The notes beneath the pieces were generated by a model. That model saw only the letters and a program-made list of their open reading frames with translations, ran no database searches and was not told the origin of the DNA. From Chakrabartia godavariana (GTDB taxonomy: Bacteria > Pseudomonadota > Alphaproteobacteria > Sphingomonadales > Sphingomonadaceae): 64,000 nt of DNA. The position numbers and the translations under genes are program-made. The stretch is taken from the NCBI GenBank assembly GCA_005518185.1, contig RKSN01000001.1, positions 992,501 through 1,056,500 on the forward strand, given 5' to 3'. Below are positions 40,960 to 49,745 of this stretch, piece after piece; within the stretch, counting starts at the first letter, position 1, and every line of letters starts with the position of its first letter.

Positions 40960-41050
40960 CCGTTTGCCCTGAGCTTGTCGAAGGGCCGTCCTTGACCGGA
41001 CACCAAGCTAATAAGGAAGGGCTGGGCTTCGACAGGCTCAGCCCAAACGG
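40960..41050. repeat. REP-like element, family B (CCTGAGCTTGTCGAAGG type)
   Basis: CCGTTTGCCCTGAGCTTGTC (from 40960), then GAAGGGC, faces GGGCTTCGACAGGCTCAGCCC and CAAACGG (to 41050). The ends form an imperfect inverted repeat with CCGTTTG/CAAACGG as outermost bases. It fills the gap between mutase and pccA genes. The outer CCGTTTG recalls the ends of family A at 29093. Confidence 0.85.
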
Positions 41051-41068
41051 ATTTGGGAAGCTGAAAAG

Positions 41069-43075
41069 ATGTTCAAAAAGATCCTGATCGCAAACCGTGG
41101 CGAGATCGCCCGTCGCGTCATCAAGACCGCCCGTCGAATGGGCATCAAGACGGTCGCCGTCTATTCGGATGCCGACGCGCGTGCGCCGTTCGTGCTGGAT
41201 GCGGACGAGGCTGTTCATATCGGCCCGTCGCCTGCCGCCCAGTCCTATCTGATTGCGGACAAGATCATCGCGGCGTGCAAGGCCACGGGCGCAGAGGCCG
41301 TGCATCCGGGCTATGGCTTCCTGTCCGAACGCACCAGCTTTGCGGAGCAGCTGAAGGCCGAGGGCATCGCCTTTATCGGCCCGCCGGTGAACGCGATTGC
41401 GGCGATGGGCGACAAGATCGAATCCAAGAAGCTCGCGATGCAGGCGGGCGTCAACGTCGTCCCCGGCTTTGTGGGTGAAATTGAGGATACCGAGCACGCC
41501 GTGCGCATCTCGAACGAGATCGGCTATCCGGTGATGATGAAGGCCTCGGCCGGCGGCGGCGGCAAGGGGATGCGCCTTGCCTATTCCGAGCAGGAGGTCC
41601 GCGAGAACTTCGAAAGCGTGAAGCGCGAGGGGCTGAACAGCTTTGGCGATGACCGCGTCTTCATCGAGAAGTTCATTCTGAACCCGCGCCATATCGAGAT
41701 TCAGATCCTCGGCGATCAGCACGGCAACATCCTCTATCTGAATGAGCGTGAATGCTCGATCCAGCGCCGCCACCAGAAGGTGGTGGAAGAGGCGCCGTCG
41801 CCCTTCGTCACGCCCAAGATGCGCAAGGCGATGGGGGAACAGTGCGTCGCGTTGGCGCGGGCAGTTGGCTATTATTCGGCGGGCACGGTGGAACTCATCG
41901 TCTCGGGCGCAGACCCGAGCGGCGAGAGCTTCTACTTCCTCGAAATGAACACGCGCCTGCAGGTGGAGCACCCTGTCACCGAAGCGATCACCGGCATCGA
42001 CCTTGTCGAACAGATGATCCGCGTCGCTTATGGTGAGAAGCTCACCATGACGCAGGACGACATCAAGATCGACGGCTGGGCGATCGAGAACCGCGTCTAT
42101 GCCGAAGACCCGTATCGTGGCTTCCTGCCGTCCACGGGCCGCATCTCGCGCTACAAGCCGCCGGTCGAAGGCTGGGCAGGCGACATTCGCGGCGTCGATG
42201 GCGTGCGCGTGGATGATGGTGTTGCCGATGGCGGTGAAGTCTCCATGTTCTATGACCCGATGATCGCGAAGCTGATCACCTGGGGCCCGACGCGCGACGA
42301 GGCGGCCGACAAGCAGATCGCCGCGCTCGACCGGTTCGAACTCGAGGGCCTTGGCCACAATATCGATTTCGTCTCGGCCATCATGCAGCACCCGCGCTTC
42401 CGGTCGGGCGAGCTGACCACCGGCTTCATCGCGGAGGAATATCCCGATGGTTTTGTCGGTGCCGCGACCTCGGACGATCTGATCAAGACGCTGGCGGGCA
42501 TTGCAGGCTTCATGGCGTGCGCACAGGCGGACCGCGCGCGGCAGGTGGATGGGCAACTCGGCGATGAGCTGGAGCCGCCCGCCGAATGGCATGTCCGCAT
42601 TGGTGGTGCCGAGCATCTGGTCGACGTTTATGAGGACGAACTGCTCGTTGATGGCGTGCATCTCAACATCGGCCTCGAATATACGCCGGGCGACCGGCTG
42701 GTCGTGGCGGATGTCGATGGCAAGGAACTGGCGGTCAAGGTCACCAAGACCCGCACCGGCTTCAAGCTGACGACACGTGGCGCCTCGCACACGGCAATTT
42801 GCCTGCCCGCGCATGTCGCGCCGCTCGCCGCGCACATGATCGAAAAGGTGCCGCCGGATCTCTCCAAGTTCCTGCTCTGCCCGATGCCGGGCCTTGTCAC
42901 GGCCATCCATGTCGGCGTCGGCGACAAGGTGGAGGCGGGTCAGCCGCTCGCCGTTGTCGAGGCGATGAAGATGGAAAACATCCTCCGCGCCGAAAAGGCA
43001 GGCGTGGTGAAGGCAGTGAACGCGAGCGCAGGCGAGAGCCTGACGGTCGATGCGGTCATTCTGGAGATGGAGTAA
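41069..43075 (+). CDS. pccA: Propionyl-CoA carboxylase, alpha (biotin carboxylase/carrier) subunit
   Basis: A 668-residue protein. Biotin carboxylase (about 1-450): FKKILIANRGEIARRVIKTA, the ATP loop KASAGGGGKGMR, the NERECSIQRRHQKVVEEAPS block and EMNTRLQVEHPVTE. A BT-type linker domain follows, then the biotinyl domain with EAMKMEN, biotin Lys 634. It carboxylates its biotin with bicarbonate and ATP and hands CO2 to PccB. The length and linker fit PCC rather than acetyl-CoA carboxylase AccC. Confidence 0.96.
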   Translation: MFKKILIANRGEIARRVIKTARRMGIKTVAVYSDADARAPFVLDADEAVHIGPSPAAQSYLIADKIIAACKATGAEAVHPGYGFLSERTSFAEQLKAEGIAFIGPPVNAIAAMGDKIESKKLAMQAGVNVVPGFVGEIEDTEHAVRISNEIGYPVMMKASAGGGGKGMRLAYSEQEVRENFESVKREGLNSFGDDRVFIEKFILNPRHIEIQILGDQHGNILYLNERECSIQRRHQKVVEEAPSPFVTPKMRKAMGEQCVALARAVGYYSAGTVELIVSGADPSGESFYFLEMNTRLQVEHPVTEAITGIDLVEQMIRVAYGEKLTMTQDDIKIDGWAIENRVYAEDPYRGFLPSTGRISRYKPPVEGWAGDIRGVDGVRVDDGVADGGEVSMFYDPMIAKLITWGPTRDEAADKQIAALDRFELEGLGHNIDFVSAIMQHPRFRSGELTTGFIAEEYPDGFVGAATSDDLIKTLAGIAGFMACAQADRARQVDGQLGDELEPPAEWHVRIGGAEHLVDVYEDELLVDGVHLNIGLEYTPGDRLVVADVDGKELAVKVTKTRTGFKLTTRGASHTAICLPAHVAPLAAHMIEKVPPDLSKFLLCPMPGLVTAIHVGVGDKVEAGQPLAVVEAMKMENILRAEKAGVVKAVNASAGESLTVDAVILEME

Positions 43076-43087
43076 GGGAGCTTACCG

Positions 43088-43180
43088 CCTTCGCGGCCTT
43101 ACCTTGTTCTTCGCGCCCTTCGCGTGAACCGCTGGCTTCAGGTTCACGCGAAGAACGCAAAGGATAGAAGATCGCGAAGG
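43088..43180. repeat. REP-like element, family E (TTCGCGTGAACC type)
   Basis: A long hairpin: outer CCTTCGCG (43088-43095) pairs with CGCGAAGG (43173-43180), and inner CTTCGCGTGAACC (43118-43130) pairs with GGTTCACGCGAAG (43141-43153) around a ten-base loop. It follows pccA directly and may also stop its transcript. The remaining gap to 43292 shows no gene. Confidence 0.85.
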
Positions 43181-43292
43181 AAAAATTGCATCCCTTGCCG
43201 TCCTTCAAGTTCCAAATTCTCCCAAGGAACCGTCGCAGGTCTCGCCCGTTTGGTCTCATGCTGGATCAACACAGCGACCAGTGGAGGTACTC

Positions 43293-43568
43293 ATGGCGAA
43301 ATTCGGAATCGGCTATTTCGATAGCAAGGGGCAGTATTTCCGTACGCCCGAAGATGCGACGCTCAGCGATCTGGCAGCGATGCTTGGGCGCGTCGGGGAG
43401 GGCGACAGCCTCGCCCCCGGCATTGCCAAGACGCTGCTCGCCAAGCGCGCGGACATTGAGCGCATCTTTGCCGACCATGATGCGATGACAAGCGCGGAAG
43501 CCAATCAGCGCGCCCAGCGTGCAGGCTTGCCCGCCAACAAGATCGCGCTGGTCCGCGAAGCCGGTTAA
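43293..43568 (+). CDS. Small protein of unknown function behind pccA
   Basis: A 91-residue protein with an excellent ribosome site (GGAGG at 43283-43287, five bases before ATG). It starts MAKFGIGYFDSKGQYFRTPE, continues with LSDLAAMLGRVGEGDSLAPG and ends NKIALVREAG. It looks soluble and mixed alpha/beta, with no signal, membrane helix or metal motif. I do not recognise the family. It overlaps the convergent phosphotransferase gene by four bases. Its own ribosome site and tight placement make it a real gene; a link to propionate use is only positional. Confidence 0.72.
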   Translation: MAKFGIGYFDSKGQYFRTPEDATLSDLAAMLGRVGEGDSLAPGIAKTLLAKRADIERIFADHDAMTSAEANQRAQRAGLPANKIALVREAG

Positions 43569-44641
43569 AAGCTGAGCGCAACCTCCGCATGGTCAAGCAC
43601 CATATGCGCGGAGCGTTCCGCCATGGCGAGGAACATGGAGTCCCCCCGGTCGGTCTGGACGACGACCATCGACGCGGTGACGCCCATCATCATGCCGGCG
43701 AAGGATGCTGCCCGATAGGCATCCCATTGATCGGCCAGATCTGAGGCGGGGACTCCATATCGGTCTAAGCCTTCGCTGTATCGCGCTAGGAGACCGCGTT
43801 CTTCGGCCTTGCGCGTGGCCGGGTCCATCGCGGTGCCCAGATAATAAGCGATATCGCCCGCACCACTGCCAACGCCAACCGTCTGCCAGTCGACGACGAT
43901 GATCGGCTTGTCGGCATCGTCCGGGCAATAGAGCATGTTGTCCGGTCGGAAATCATTGTGCGTCAGGCATCGCGGCCCCTCGCGGCTGTCGGACCAGCGC
44001 TGGATGTTGCCGTAATAGGCTTCCCCAACCTGCTTCATCGCGTCGGTCACGCGGTCGCCATAGCGGTCACAGAAAGCTGGCCAGAAAGCGGTGTAGAGCG
44101 CCTCACCATCAATCTGCGGCGGCACCGCCCGCGTGCCGTTGAGCCAGTCGAGCGTATCGAGCACGGGGTCACCCCACCAGCCCGCATGGATGCTCGCGGC
44201 CGCGTCCATCGCGAGCTCCGCCTCCTGGCGCGTCGGGACGAGCAGCTGATTGCCCTGCACATGGCGGGGCAGGTCATGCATCAGCAGCGCGAAATCATGG
44301 CTCTCGTCATCAAAGGCGATGAAGAGATGGTCCGGCACCGCCATCGGCTTTTTGCCCGCGAAATGCTGATAGAAGCGGCTCTCGCGGATATAGGTCATGT
44401 GCGACTTGCCGGTCGCCTTGCTCAAAGGGTCGTTGGACGGCAGCTTGGCAACCAGCGTCGCTGGTGCGCCGTTCGCGGGGCCGGCATAGGTCAGTTGCAG
44501 GCGATAGGTCGCCCCCACCTGACCCGTCCCTATGGGGCCGGACTCCACAGTGGCCACGGTCGAGTCAAAGCCGTTTTCACGCAGCCGCTGGGTCAGCCAG
44601 TCGGGCGTCATCTCCGCGAGGGACGGGACGGCCTCAGTCAT
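43565..44641 (-). CDS. APH-fold phosphotransferase (ecdysteroid-kinase-like)
   Basis: A 358-residue kinase-like protein. N-lobe: the loop GPIGTGQVGATYRLQLTY and the Lys in TLVAKLPSND. Catalytic loop: CLTHNDFRPDNMLY (H-N-D-x4-N), then the metal Asp in IIVVDWQTVGVGSGAGDIAY. The wording is that of the EcKinase/DUF1679-like branch of the aminoglycoside-phosphotransferase clan, which in bacteria often stands beside acyl-CoA or steroid catabolic genes. The natural substrate is unknown; drug resistance is not implied. It overlaps the upstream barrel-protein gene by eight bases. Confidence 0.83.
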   Translation of the reverse strand: MTEAVPSLAEMTPDWLTQRLRENGFDSTVATVESGPIGTGQVGATYRLQLTYAGPANGAPATLVAKLPSNDPLSKATGKSHMTYIRESRFYQHFAGKKPMAVPDHLFIAFDDESHDFALLMHDLPRHVQGNQLLVPTRQEAELAMDAAASIHAGWWGDPVLDTLDWLNGTRAVPPQIDGEALYTAFWPAFCDRYGDRVTDAMKQVGEAYYGNIQRWSDSREGPRCLTHNDFRPDNMLYCPDDADKPIIVVDWQTVGVGSGAGDIAYYLGTAMDPATRKAEERGLLARYSEGLDRYGVPASDLADQWDAYRAASFAGMMMGVTASMVVVQTDRGDSMFLAMAERSAHMVLDHAEVALSF

Positions 44642-45728
44642 TGAAGATGCTTTTCAGCCCAAGCGGTTCATAGGCGCCAAGGATGAGCTGCTCCAATATG
44701 CCGGTGCCGCTGCGCTGCTCATTACCCAGCGTCATCGTGACGCGCGAAATGGCCTGAATGTGGAGATGGTCGGCGCGACCGGCTTCGATCGCGGTCAAGT
44801 CAATGTCCTCGCGCGCAACAGCAAGCTCACCTTTCCAGCCGCCATGCGTCCATTCGGGATGACCATAGCCAATGCCGCGCATGAGGAAGGGCACGCCGGG
44901 TTCAAACGTTGCGGACAGCGTGCGCCCGTCGGGCATCTCGGCGACCAGTTCGGCCGAGGATGCGTGACGCCAGCCGGGCTTCAGCGCGGTCGTCATCTTG
45001 CACGCCTCGCTTTCCGCCATCTGTTCAGGACCCGCGCCATCGGGACACCAGACCGCGCGCGTGTTCCAGGCGCGACCATGGACGTCATCGTTCACATGGA
45101 AATAGAGGGCGCCATCCTCAAAGTTTACCGGGCTCCACAGCCAATAAAATTGGGGAATGACCTGCGGGACCGTGGGCTGCGGGTCACTCGCGCCAATGGG
45201 GCGGATGCCCCAGCTCCGGTCACGCGTGCCGACCGCGCCCGAGATGTCATGTCGGACGCCATCAACCTCGATCCAGCCCTGCCAATGGCCGTTCTGCGTG
45301 AGGCGGGTGTAATCCATGAAGGTGCGCGGCCCGATGCGGCGGATGAAGCGAGGTTCCTCCAGCGGGAAGGCGCGACATGTAAAGGTCAGGTCGGCCGAGA
45401 TGCCTTCATGATTGTCGACGATGACGCGCAGCGACTTCAGGGGCTCGATGATCTCGATGGAGATTGGACCGACATTGAGGTCCATGCGCTCCATGCCCAG
45501 CAGGCGGGAGGCATGAACGCAGTGCTGCGTCTCGCCCCGGATGCAGGAAAAATGGGCGTCCGCCACGTTGAGATGCGGATAGACGCCAAAGGCAATCGCG
45601 AAAAAGTCGCTGCCATCCGCCTTGTATCCGTTGAAGAAGTAACGGTCGTAGAAATTGCGGTCGGTGCCTGAATAGGCAATCGGCTCCGGTGTCTGGTGGA
45701 TCGGATATTCGTCGCCCTTGGTCAGCAT
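44634..45728 (-). CDS. Two-barrel AttH/CrtC-like protein of unknown function
   Basis: A 364-residue protein with no signal peptide or membrane helix. It is rich in beta-type sequence; the key stretch DGVRHDISGAVGTRDRSWGI matches the G-x-G-x-(H/R)D-x-SWG signature of AttH/hydroxyneurosporene-synthase-like double lipocalin barrels, and FYWLWSPVNFEDGALYFHV fits the same fold. Members bind or modify hydrophobic compounds, but the biochemical role of this branch (probably DUF7064/7065 in databases) is not known. Its ATG shares a base with the CoA-transferase stop (TGATG), so the two are coupled. Confidence 0.68.
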   Translation of the reverse strand: MLTKGDEYPIHQTPEPIAYSGTDRNFYDRYFFNGYKADGSDFFAIAFGVYPHLNVADAHFSCIRGETQHCVHASRLLGMERMDLNVGPISIEIIEPLKSLRVIVDNHEGISADLTFTCRAFPLEEPRFIRRIGPRTFMDYTRLTQNGHWQGWIEVDGVRHDISGAVGTRDRSWGIRPIGASDPQPTVPQVIPQFYWLWSPVNFEDGALYFHVNDDVHGRAWNTRAVWCPDGAGPEQMAESEACKMTTALKPGWRHASSAELVAEMPDGRTLSATFEPGVPFLMRGIGYGHPEWTHGGWKGELAVAREDIDLTAIEAGRADHLHIQAISRVTMTLGNEQRSGTGILEQLILGAYEPLGLKSIFND

Positions 45729-46876
45729 CAGCCTTCTACCTCTCGCTTGATCTCATCGGTGTGTTGGCCCAGCGTCGGTGCAAGACCAATGGGGCGGTCT
45801 GGATCGGCCGAATAGCGCACCGGCTGCCGCATCTGCCGGATTTTGCCCTCGGTCGGATGGTCGAGCATCTGGAAGAAGCCGGTGGCCTTCAGATGTGCGT
45901 TGTCGATCACTTCCGACAGATCGGCGACCGGCATGACGGGGAAATCGTTCTCGGTCAGAATGGCGATCCATTCGGCATTGGTCTTTTGCGGGGTCAGCTC
46001 ACCAATGCGGCCATAAATGGGGGTCATGTTCTGGAAGCGCCCCATCGGCGTGTCGAACGGCGCTGCTGAGAGAAAGCCCGGATCGCCCAGCAGATCGAAC
46101 AGTTTGATGATCTTCGCATCGGTATAGGGGACGATGACGAGATGGCCGTCCTTTGTCGGGAAGGGCTGGCGATTTGGGTCCAGCTGGCGCGGATAGCCGG
46201 GCGGCCCCAACGGCGGTTCGAACACCTGATCCTGCAGATGCTCGGTGAGCATGAAGTTCGCAAAGCAGTCGAGCATCGGTACTTCGACATGCTGGCCTTC
46301 GCCGGTACGCAGCTTGTGGACGAGCGCCGCGAGCAAAGCCTGCGCGCCATAGGTGCCGGACACCTTGTCGGCGATCAGCGACGGGAAATAGCGTGGCGCC
46401 GGATTGCCGTCGACCTTGGGCAAGAGCGAGGTCGTGCCCGTCGCCGCCTGAATGACATCGTCATAGGCGGGCCAGTCAGCCCAGGGACCATCCTGACTGA
46501 ACCCGGCGAAATGGGCGTAGATGATGTCGGGCTTCATCGCCTTCACATCCTCATAGCCAAAGCCCAGCCGCCCGATCGACTTTGCCCGGACATTGTGGAC
46601 AAAGATGTCCGCCGAAGCGATCAGCTTGCGCAGAACCTCAGCATCCTCAGGCTTTTTGAGGTCGAGCACGACCGATTTCTTGCCCCGGTTCACGGTCATG
46701 TGCGTGCCGCCCATATAGGGCGTGTTCTTGAACGCCCCCATATAGCGCGGGGTGTCTCCGGTCGGGCTTTCGATCTTGATGATCTCGGCCCCCAGATCGC
46801 CCAGCATCTGCGTGGCATAGGGGCCGAAAATGACTGTGGTCAGGTCAACGATGCGGATGCCTTCGAGCATCTTCAT
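45728..46876 (-). CDS. CaiB/BaiF family (class III) CoA-transferase
   Basis: About 382 residues from ATG 46876 (MKMLEGIRIVDLTTVIFGPY); a TTG at 46888 is an alternative. Signatures: LGDLGAEIIKIESPTGDTPR, NRGKKSVVLDLK, YAHFAGFSQDGPWADWPAYD and the catalytic Asp in LIADKVSGTYGAQALLAAL. Class III transferases move CoA between carboxylic acids through an aspartyl anhydride, often to activate an acid for breakdown without ATP. Here it sits between an amidohydrolase and a barrel protein; the acid is unknown. Confidence 0.92.
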   Translation of the reverse strand: MKMLEGIRIVDLTTVIFGPYATQMLGDLGAEIIKIESPTGDTPRYMGAFKNTPYMGGTHMTVNRGKKSVVLDLKKPEDAEVLRKLIASADIFVHNVRAKSIGRLGFGYEDVKAMKPDIIYAHFAGFSQDGPWADWPAYDDVIQAATGTTSLLPKVDGNPAPRYFPSLIADKVSGTYGAQALLAALVHKLRTGEGQHVEVPMLDCFANFMLTEHLQDQVFEPPLGPPGYPRQLDPNRQPFPTKDGHLVIVPYTDAKIIKLFDLLGDPGFLSAAPFDTPMGRFQNMTPIYGRIGELTPQKTNAEWIAILTENDFPVMPVADLSEVIDNAHLKATGFFQMLDHPTEGKIRQMRQPVRYSADPDRPIGLAPTLGQHTDEIKREVEG

Positions 46877-46909
46877 GGGCGCGGACAACTTTCGTGCTCT
46901 CTTGCGAAA

Positions 46910-48625
46910 TCAGGCAGCCTGCGCGCCACGGACGAGCGCCCCGGGCCGTGCTCCGGTCGACTGGTCATGCCGCCGGATGATCGTGCCGGACACGATTGTC
47001 GCCTCATAGCCCGTCGCCTTCTGATCGAGACGCCGCCCGCCGGCTGGCAGGTCGCGCACGATCTCGGGCAGATGGAGACGCAGGCCGTCCAGATTGATGA
47101 CGTTCACATCGGCCTTGGCCCCGACGCGCAGCGTGCCGCGATCATGGAGGCCCACCGCACGCGCCGCCATGGCGGAAAGCATGTGGACGGCGCTCGCAAG
47201 ATCGATCCTGTTTTCCCTTGCATCCCGCACCCAGTGGGTCAGGAGGAACGTCGAATAGCTCGCATCGCAGATGGCTCCATAATGGGCGCCACCATCGCCA
47301 AGTGCGGGCACGCAGTCGGGATGCACAAGCATGTCATGCGCCGCATCCAGCTTGCCATTTTCATAGTTGCCGAGCGCTGCGAGGAAGAAGCCCTTGCCCT
47401 CGGTCTCGAGGAAGCGGTCGTAAATAACCTCCTCGGGCGTGATCCCGCGCGCCTCCGCGATCGCTGCAAAGCTTGCCTCGGGCGGGGGAGCATAGTTGGG
47501 CGGATTGTCGAGCGCGTACATCCAGCGCCAGTTGCGGGCGAGGCTGTTGAACGGATGCCCTTCCTCGGGCGTTTCGCTGAGCAGCGCGCGGCGCATCCCG
47601 GGATCCCGCATCGCAGCGACCTTCTGGTCGAGCGGAAGATGCGCGATCTTCTGCCAGCTGGGGCACATGATGAAAGGATGGACCGAAAGCTCCAGCCCGC
47701 CGATCAGGCCGATGGGGCGCGGCATGATCTGCGCCGTCACCTGCGCGCCCTTGGCCTTGGATTGTGCCATCAGCTCCAGCACATTGCGCCATCGCGGCGG
47801 GCCTTCATTTCCCGAGGCCAGCGTGAAGGTTGCCGGACGACCCGATGATGCCATCAGGTCGTCGATGATCGGATATTCCTTGTCCCAGCCGGCAAAGGCA
47901 TCGAGCACGATCTGCAGCGTGCCTGTCCCGGCATCGGCCATGCCGCCACAGATTTCGCGCAATTCGGCGACGTCCGCGTCAAATGTCGGAATGCTGCCGC
48001 CATCGGCGGTCTTGTGGATCGACAGGCGGGACGTCGCAAAGCCCAGAGCACCGGCCTCCATCGCCTCGCGCGACAATTGCCGCATCCGGGCGAGGTCGTC
48101 GCTGGTCGCCGGTTCCCGGCGCGCGCCGCGTTCACCCATCGCATAGACGCGCAAGGGAGAGTGGGGGAGGTAGGCAGCGACGTCGATATCGCGCTTGCCT
48201 GCGGCGACGACATCCAGATATTCGGGAAACGTCTCCCAGTTCCACGGCAGGCCATCGGCCATCACGACGCCGGGAATGTCCTCCACGCCCTCCATGACGT
48301 TGATGAGCATGTCATGGTCTTCGCGGCGACAGGGCGCAAAGCCCACACCGCAATTGCCCATGACGGCGGTCGTCACGCCATGCGAGGAGGAGGGAGCCAG
48401 CTCTTCCGACCAGATGGCCTGGCCATCATAATGGGTATGCACGTCAACGAACCCCGGTGTGACGATGCGCCCGCGGGCATCGATTTCCTCCGCGCCCGAA
48501 CCGGCGAAATTGCCCAAGGCCGCGATCCGGCCATCGCGGATGGCGACATCGCCATCCTGCAGCGGCCCACCGGTTCCGTCCGCAATCGTTCCACCGCGGA
48601 TCACTAGATCGAACTCGGCTGCCAT
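46910..48625 (-). CDS. N-acyl-D-amino-acid deacylase-like amidohydrolase
   Basis: The ATG at 48625 has AGGAG before it and gives 571 residues. It has the D-aminoacylase plan: a small beta domain (LVIRGGTIADGTGGP, then IDARGRIVTPGFVDVHTHYD with the HxH metal site), the typical MGNCGVGFAPCR with the metal-bridging Cys, and GALGFATSRL. The C-terminal part has ALGDGGAHYGAICDAS with the conserved Asp, and IVSGTIIRRH at the end. It would hydrolyse an amide bond; members act on D-amino acids but also on quite different amides. First gene of the four-gene operon. Confidence 0.87.
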   Translation of the reverse strand: MAAEFDLVIRGGTIADGTGGPLQDGDVAIRDGRIAALGNFAGSGAEEIDARGRIVTPGFVDVHTHYDGQAIWSEELAPSSSHGVTTAVMGNCGVGFAPCRREDHDMLINVMEGVEDIPGVVMADGLPWNWETFPEYLDVVAAGKRDIDVAAYLPHSPLRVYAMGERGARREPATSDDLARMRQLSREAMEAGALGFATSRLSIHKTADGGSIPTFDADVAELREICGGMADAGTGTLQIVLDAFAGWDKEYPIIDDLMASSGRPATFTLASGNEGPPRWRNVLELMAQSKAKGAQVTAQIMPRPIGLIGGLELSVHPFIMCPSWQKIAHLPLDQKVAAMRDPGMRRALLSETPEEGHPFNSLARNWRWMYALDNPPNYAPPPEASFAAIAEARGITPEEVIYDRFLETEGKGFFLAALGNYENGKLDAAHDMLVHPDCVPALGDGGAHYGAICDASYSTFLLTHWVRDARENRIDLASAVHMLSAMAARAVGLHDRGTLRVGAKADVNVINLDGLRLHLPEIVRDLPAGGRRLDQKATGYEATIVSGTIIRRHDQSTGARPGALVRGAQAA

Positions 48626-48737
48626 ATCCACTCCTGATTCTGTCGCGGGCCTGTTGGCCCCTGCGTTCACCTGTCACTTTGGACTGGTTGACGTGCCCGT
48701 CAAGCTGAAACAGACAACAGGTCAAAGGAGAGACCCC

Positions 48738-49745
48738 ATGAAAGCGATTCACGTCAAATTGCCTGCCAGCCTCGAGTCCCTGACGCTGGTGGACGTGCCC
48801 GATGCCCCCGAACCGGGGCGCGGCGAAATCAAGGTCCGCATCCGCGCCAGTTCGCTCAACTATCATGACTTTGCCGTCGTCTCCGGCATGCTGCCGACCG
48901 CCGATGGCCGCATCCCGATGTCGGACGGCGCTGGCGAAGTGATCGCCGTGGGGGAGGGCGTCACCGACTATGCCGTTGGCGATCTGGTAGTCTCCACCTT
49001 CTTTCCGGACTGGCTGGATGGCACCCCGCCGAGCACCGCCTTCACGCGCGTGCCGGGCGACGGGATTGACGGCTATGCCCGCGAAGTTGTGACCGCGCCG
49101 ACGACATGGTTCACCCATGCGCCCAAAGGCTATTCGGCGGCGGAGGCCGCGACACTGACCTGCGCCGGCCTGACGGCGTGGCGGGCGCTGGTCGTTGATG
49201 GCCAGATCAAGGCTGGGGCCACCGTTCTCGTGCAGGGCACCGGCGGCGTCTCGGTCTTCGCGCTCCAATTCGCCAAGGCCATGGGCGCGACGGTGATCGC
49301 AACCTCATCCTCCAATGACAAGCTCGCCCGGATGAAGGCGCTCGGCGCCGATCATCTGATCAACTATAAGGAAACGCCCGAATGGGGTGCCGCCGTGCTT
49401 GGCCTCACCGGCGGACGCGGTGTGGACCATGTCGTTGAGGTCGGCGGCTCCGGCACGCTCGACCAGTCGATGATTGCGGCGAAGAATATGGGCCATGTGG
49501 CGCTCATCGGCGTGCTCGCGGGCTTTGCAGGGCCCGTCATGACGGCGACGCTGATGGCGAAACAGCTCCGCGTCATCGGCCTGACCGTGGGCAGCCGCCA
49601 GCAGCAGCTCGACATGATCGCCGCCATCGACGTGACCGGCATCAAGCCGGTCCTGGATAAGCATTTCCCACTGGCCCAGCTGGGCGACGCCTTCCGCCAT
49701 CAGGCGGCGAATGCGCACTTCGGGAAGATCATCGTCGACATCTAG
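48738..49745 (+). CDS. Zinc-free medium-chain dehydrogenase (quinone oxidoreductase-like)
   Basis: The ATG at 48738 follows AGGAGAG and gives 335 residues. The MDR plan is seen: MKAIHVKLPASLESLTLVDV, SLNYHDFAVVSG in place of the zinc Cys, and the NADPH loop VLVQGTGGVSVFALQFAKA. No catalytic or structural zinc ligands are present. Such enzymes reduce quinones or alkenals/enones with NADPH. It is divergent from the amidohydrolase operon with 112 bases between, and may belong to the same pathway. Its stop overlaps that of the convergent protease gene by four bases. Confidence 0.88.
   Translation: MKAIHVKLPASLESLTLVDVPDAPEPGRGEIKVRIRASSLNYHDFAVVSGMLPTADGRIPMSDGAGEVIAVGEGVTDYAVGDLVVSTFFPDWLDGTPPSTAFTRVPGDGIDGYAREVVTAPTTWFTHAPKGYSAAEAATLTCAGLTAWRALVVDGQIKAGATVLVQGTGGVSVFALQFAKAMGATVIATSSSNDKLARMKALGADHLINYKETPEWGAAVLGLTGGRGVDHVVEVGGSGTLDQSMIAAKNMGHVALIGVLAGFAGPVMTATLMAKQLRVIGLTVGSRQQQLDMIAAIDVTGIKPVLDKHFPLAQLGDAFRHQAANAHFGKIIVDI

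Noticed and set aside
43565-44641. Aminoglycoside resistance kinase
   Set aside because: The fold is shared, but the motif wording and the catabolic neighbours fit the EcKinase-like branch; nothing points to drug resistance.
46142-47848. A 568-codon plus-strand frame across the CoA-transferase and amidohydrolase genes
   Set aside because: It is antisense to two well-supported coupled genes, and its product is Arg/His-rich without motifs.
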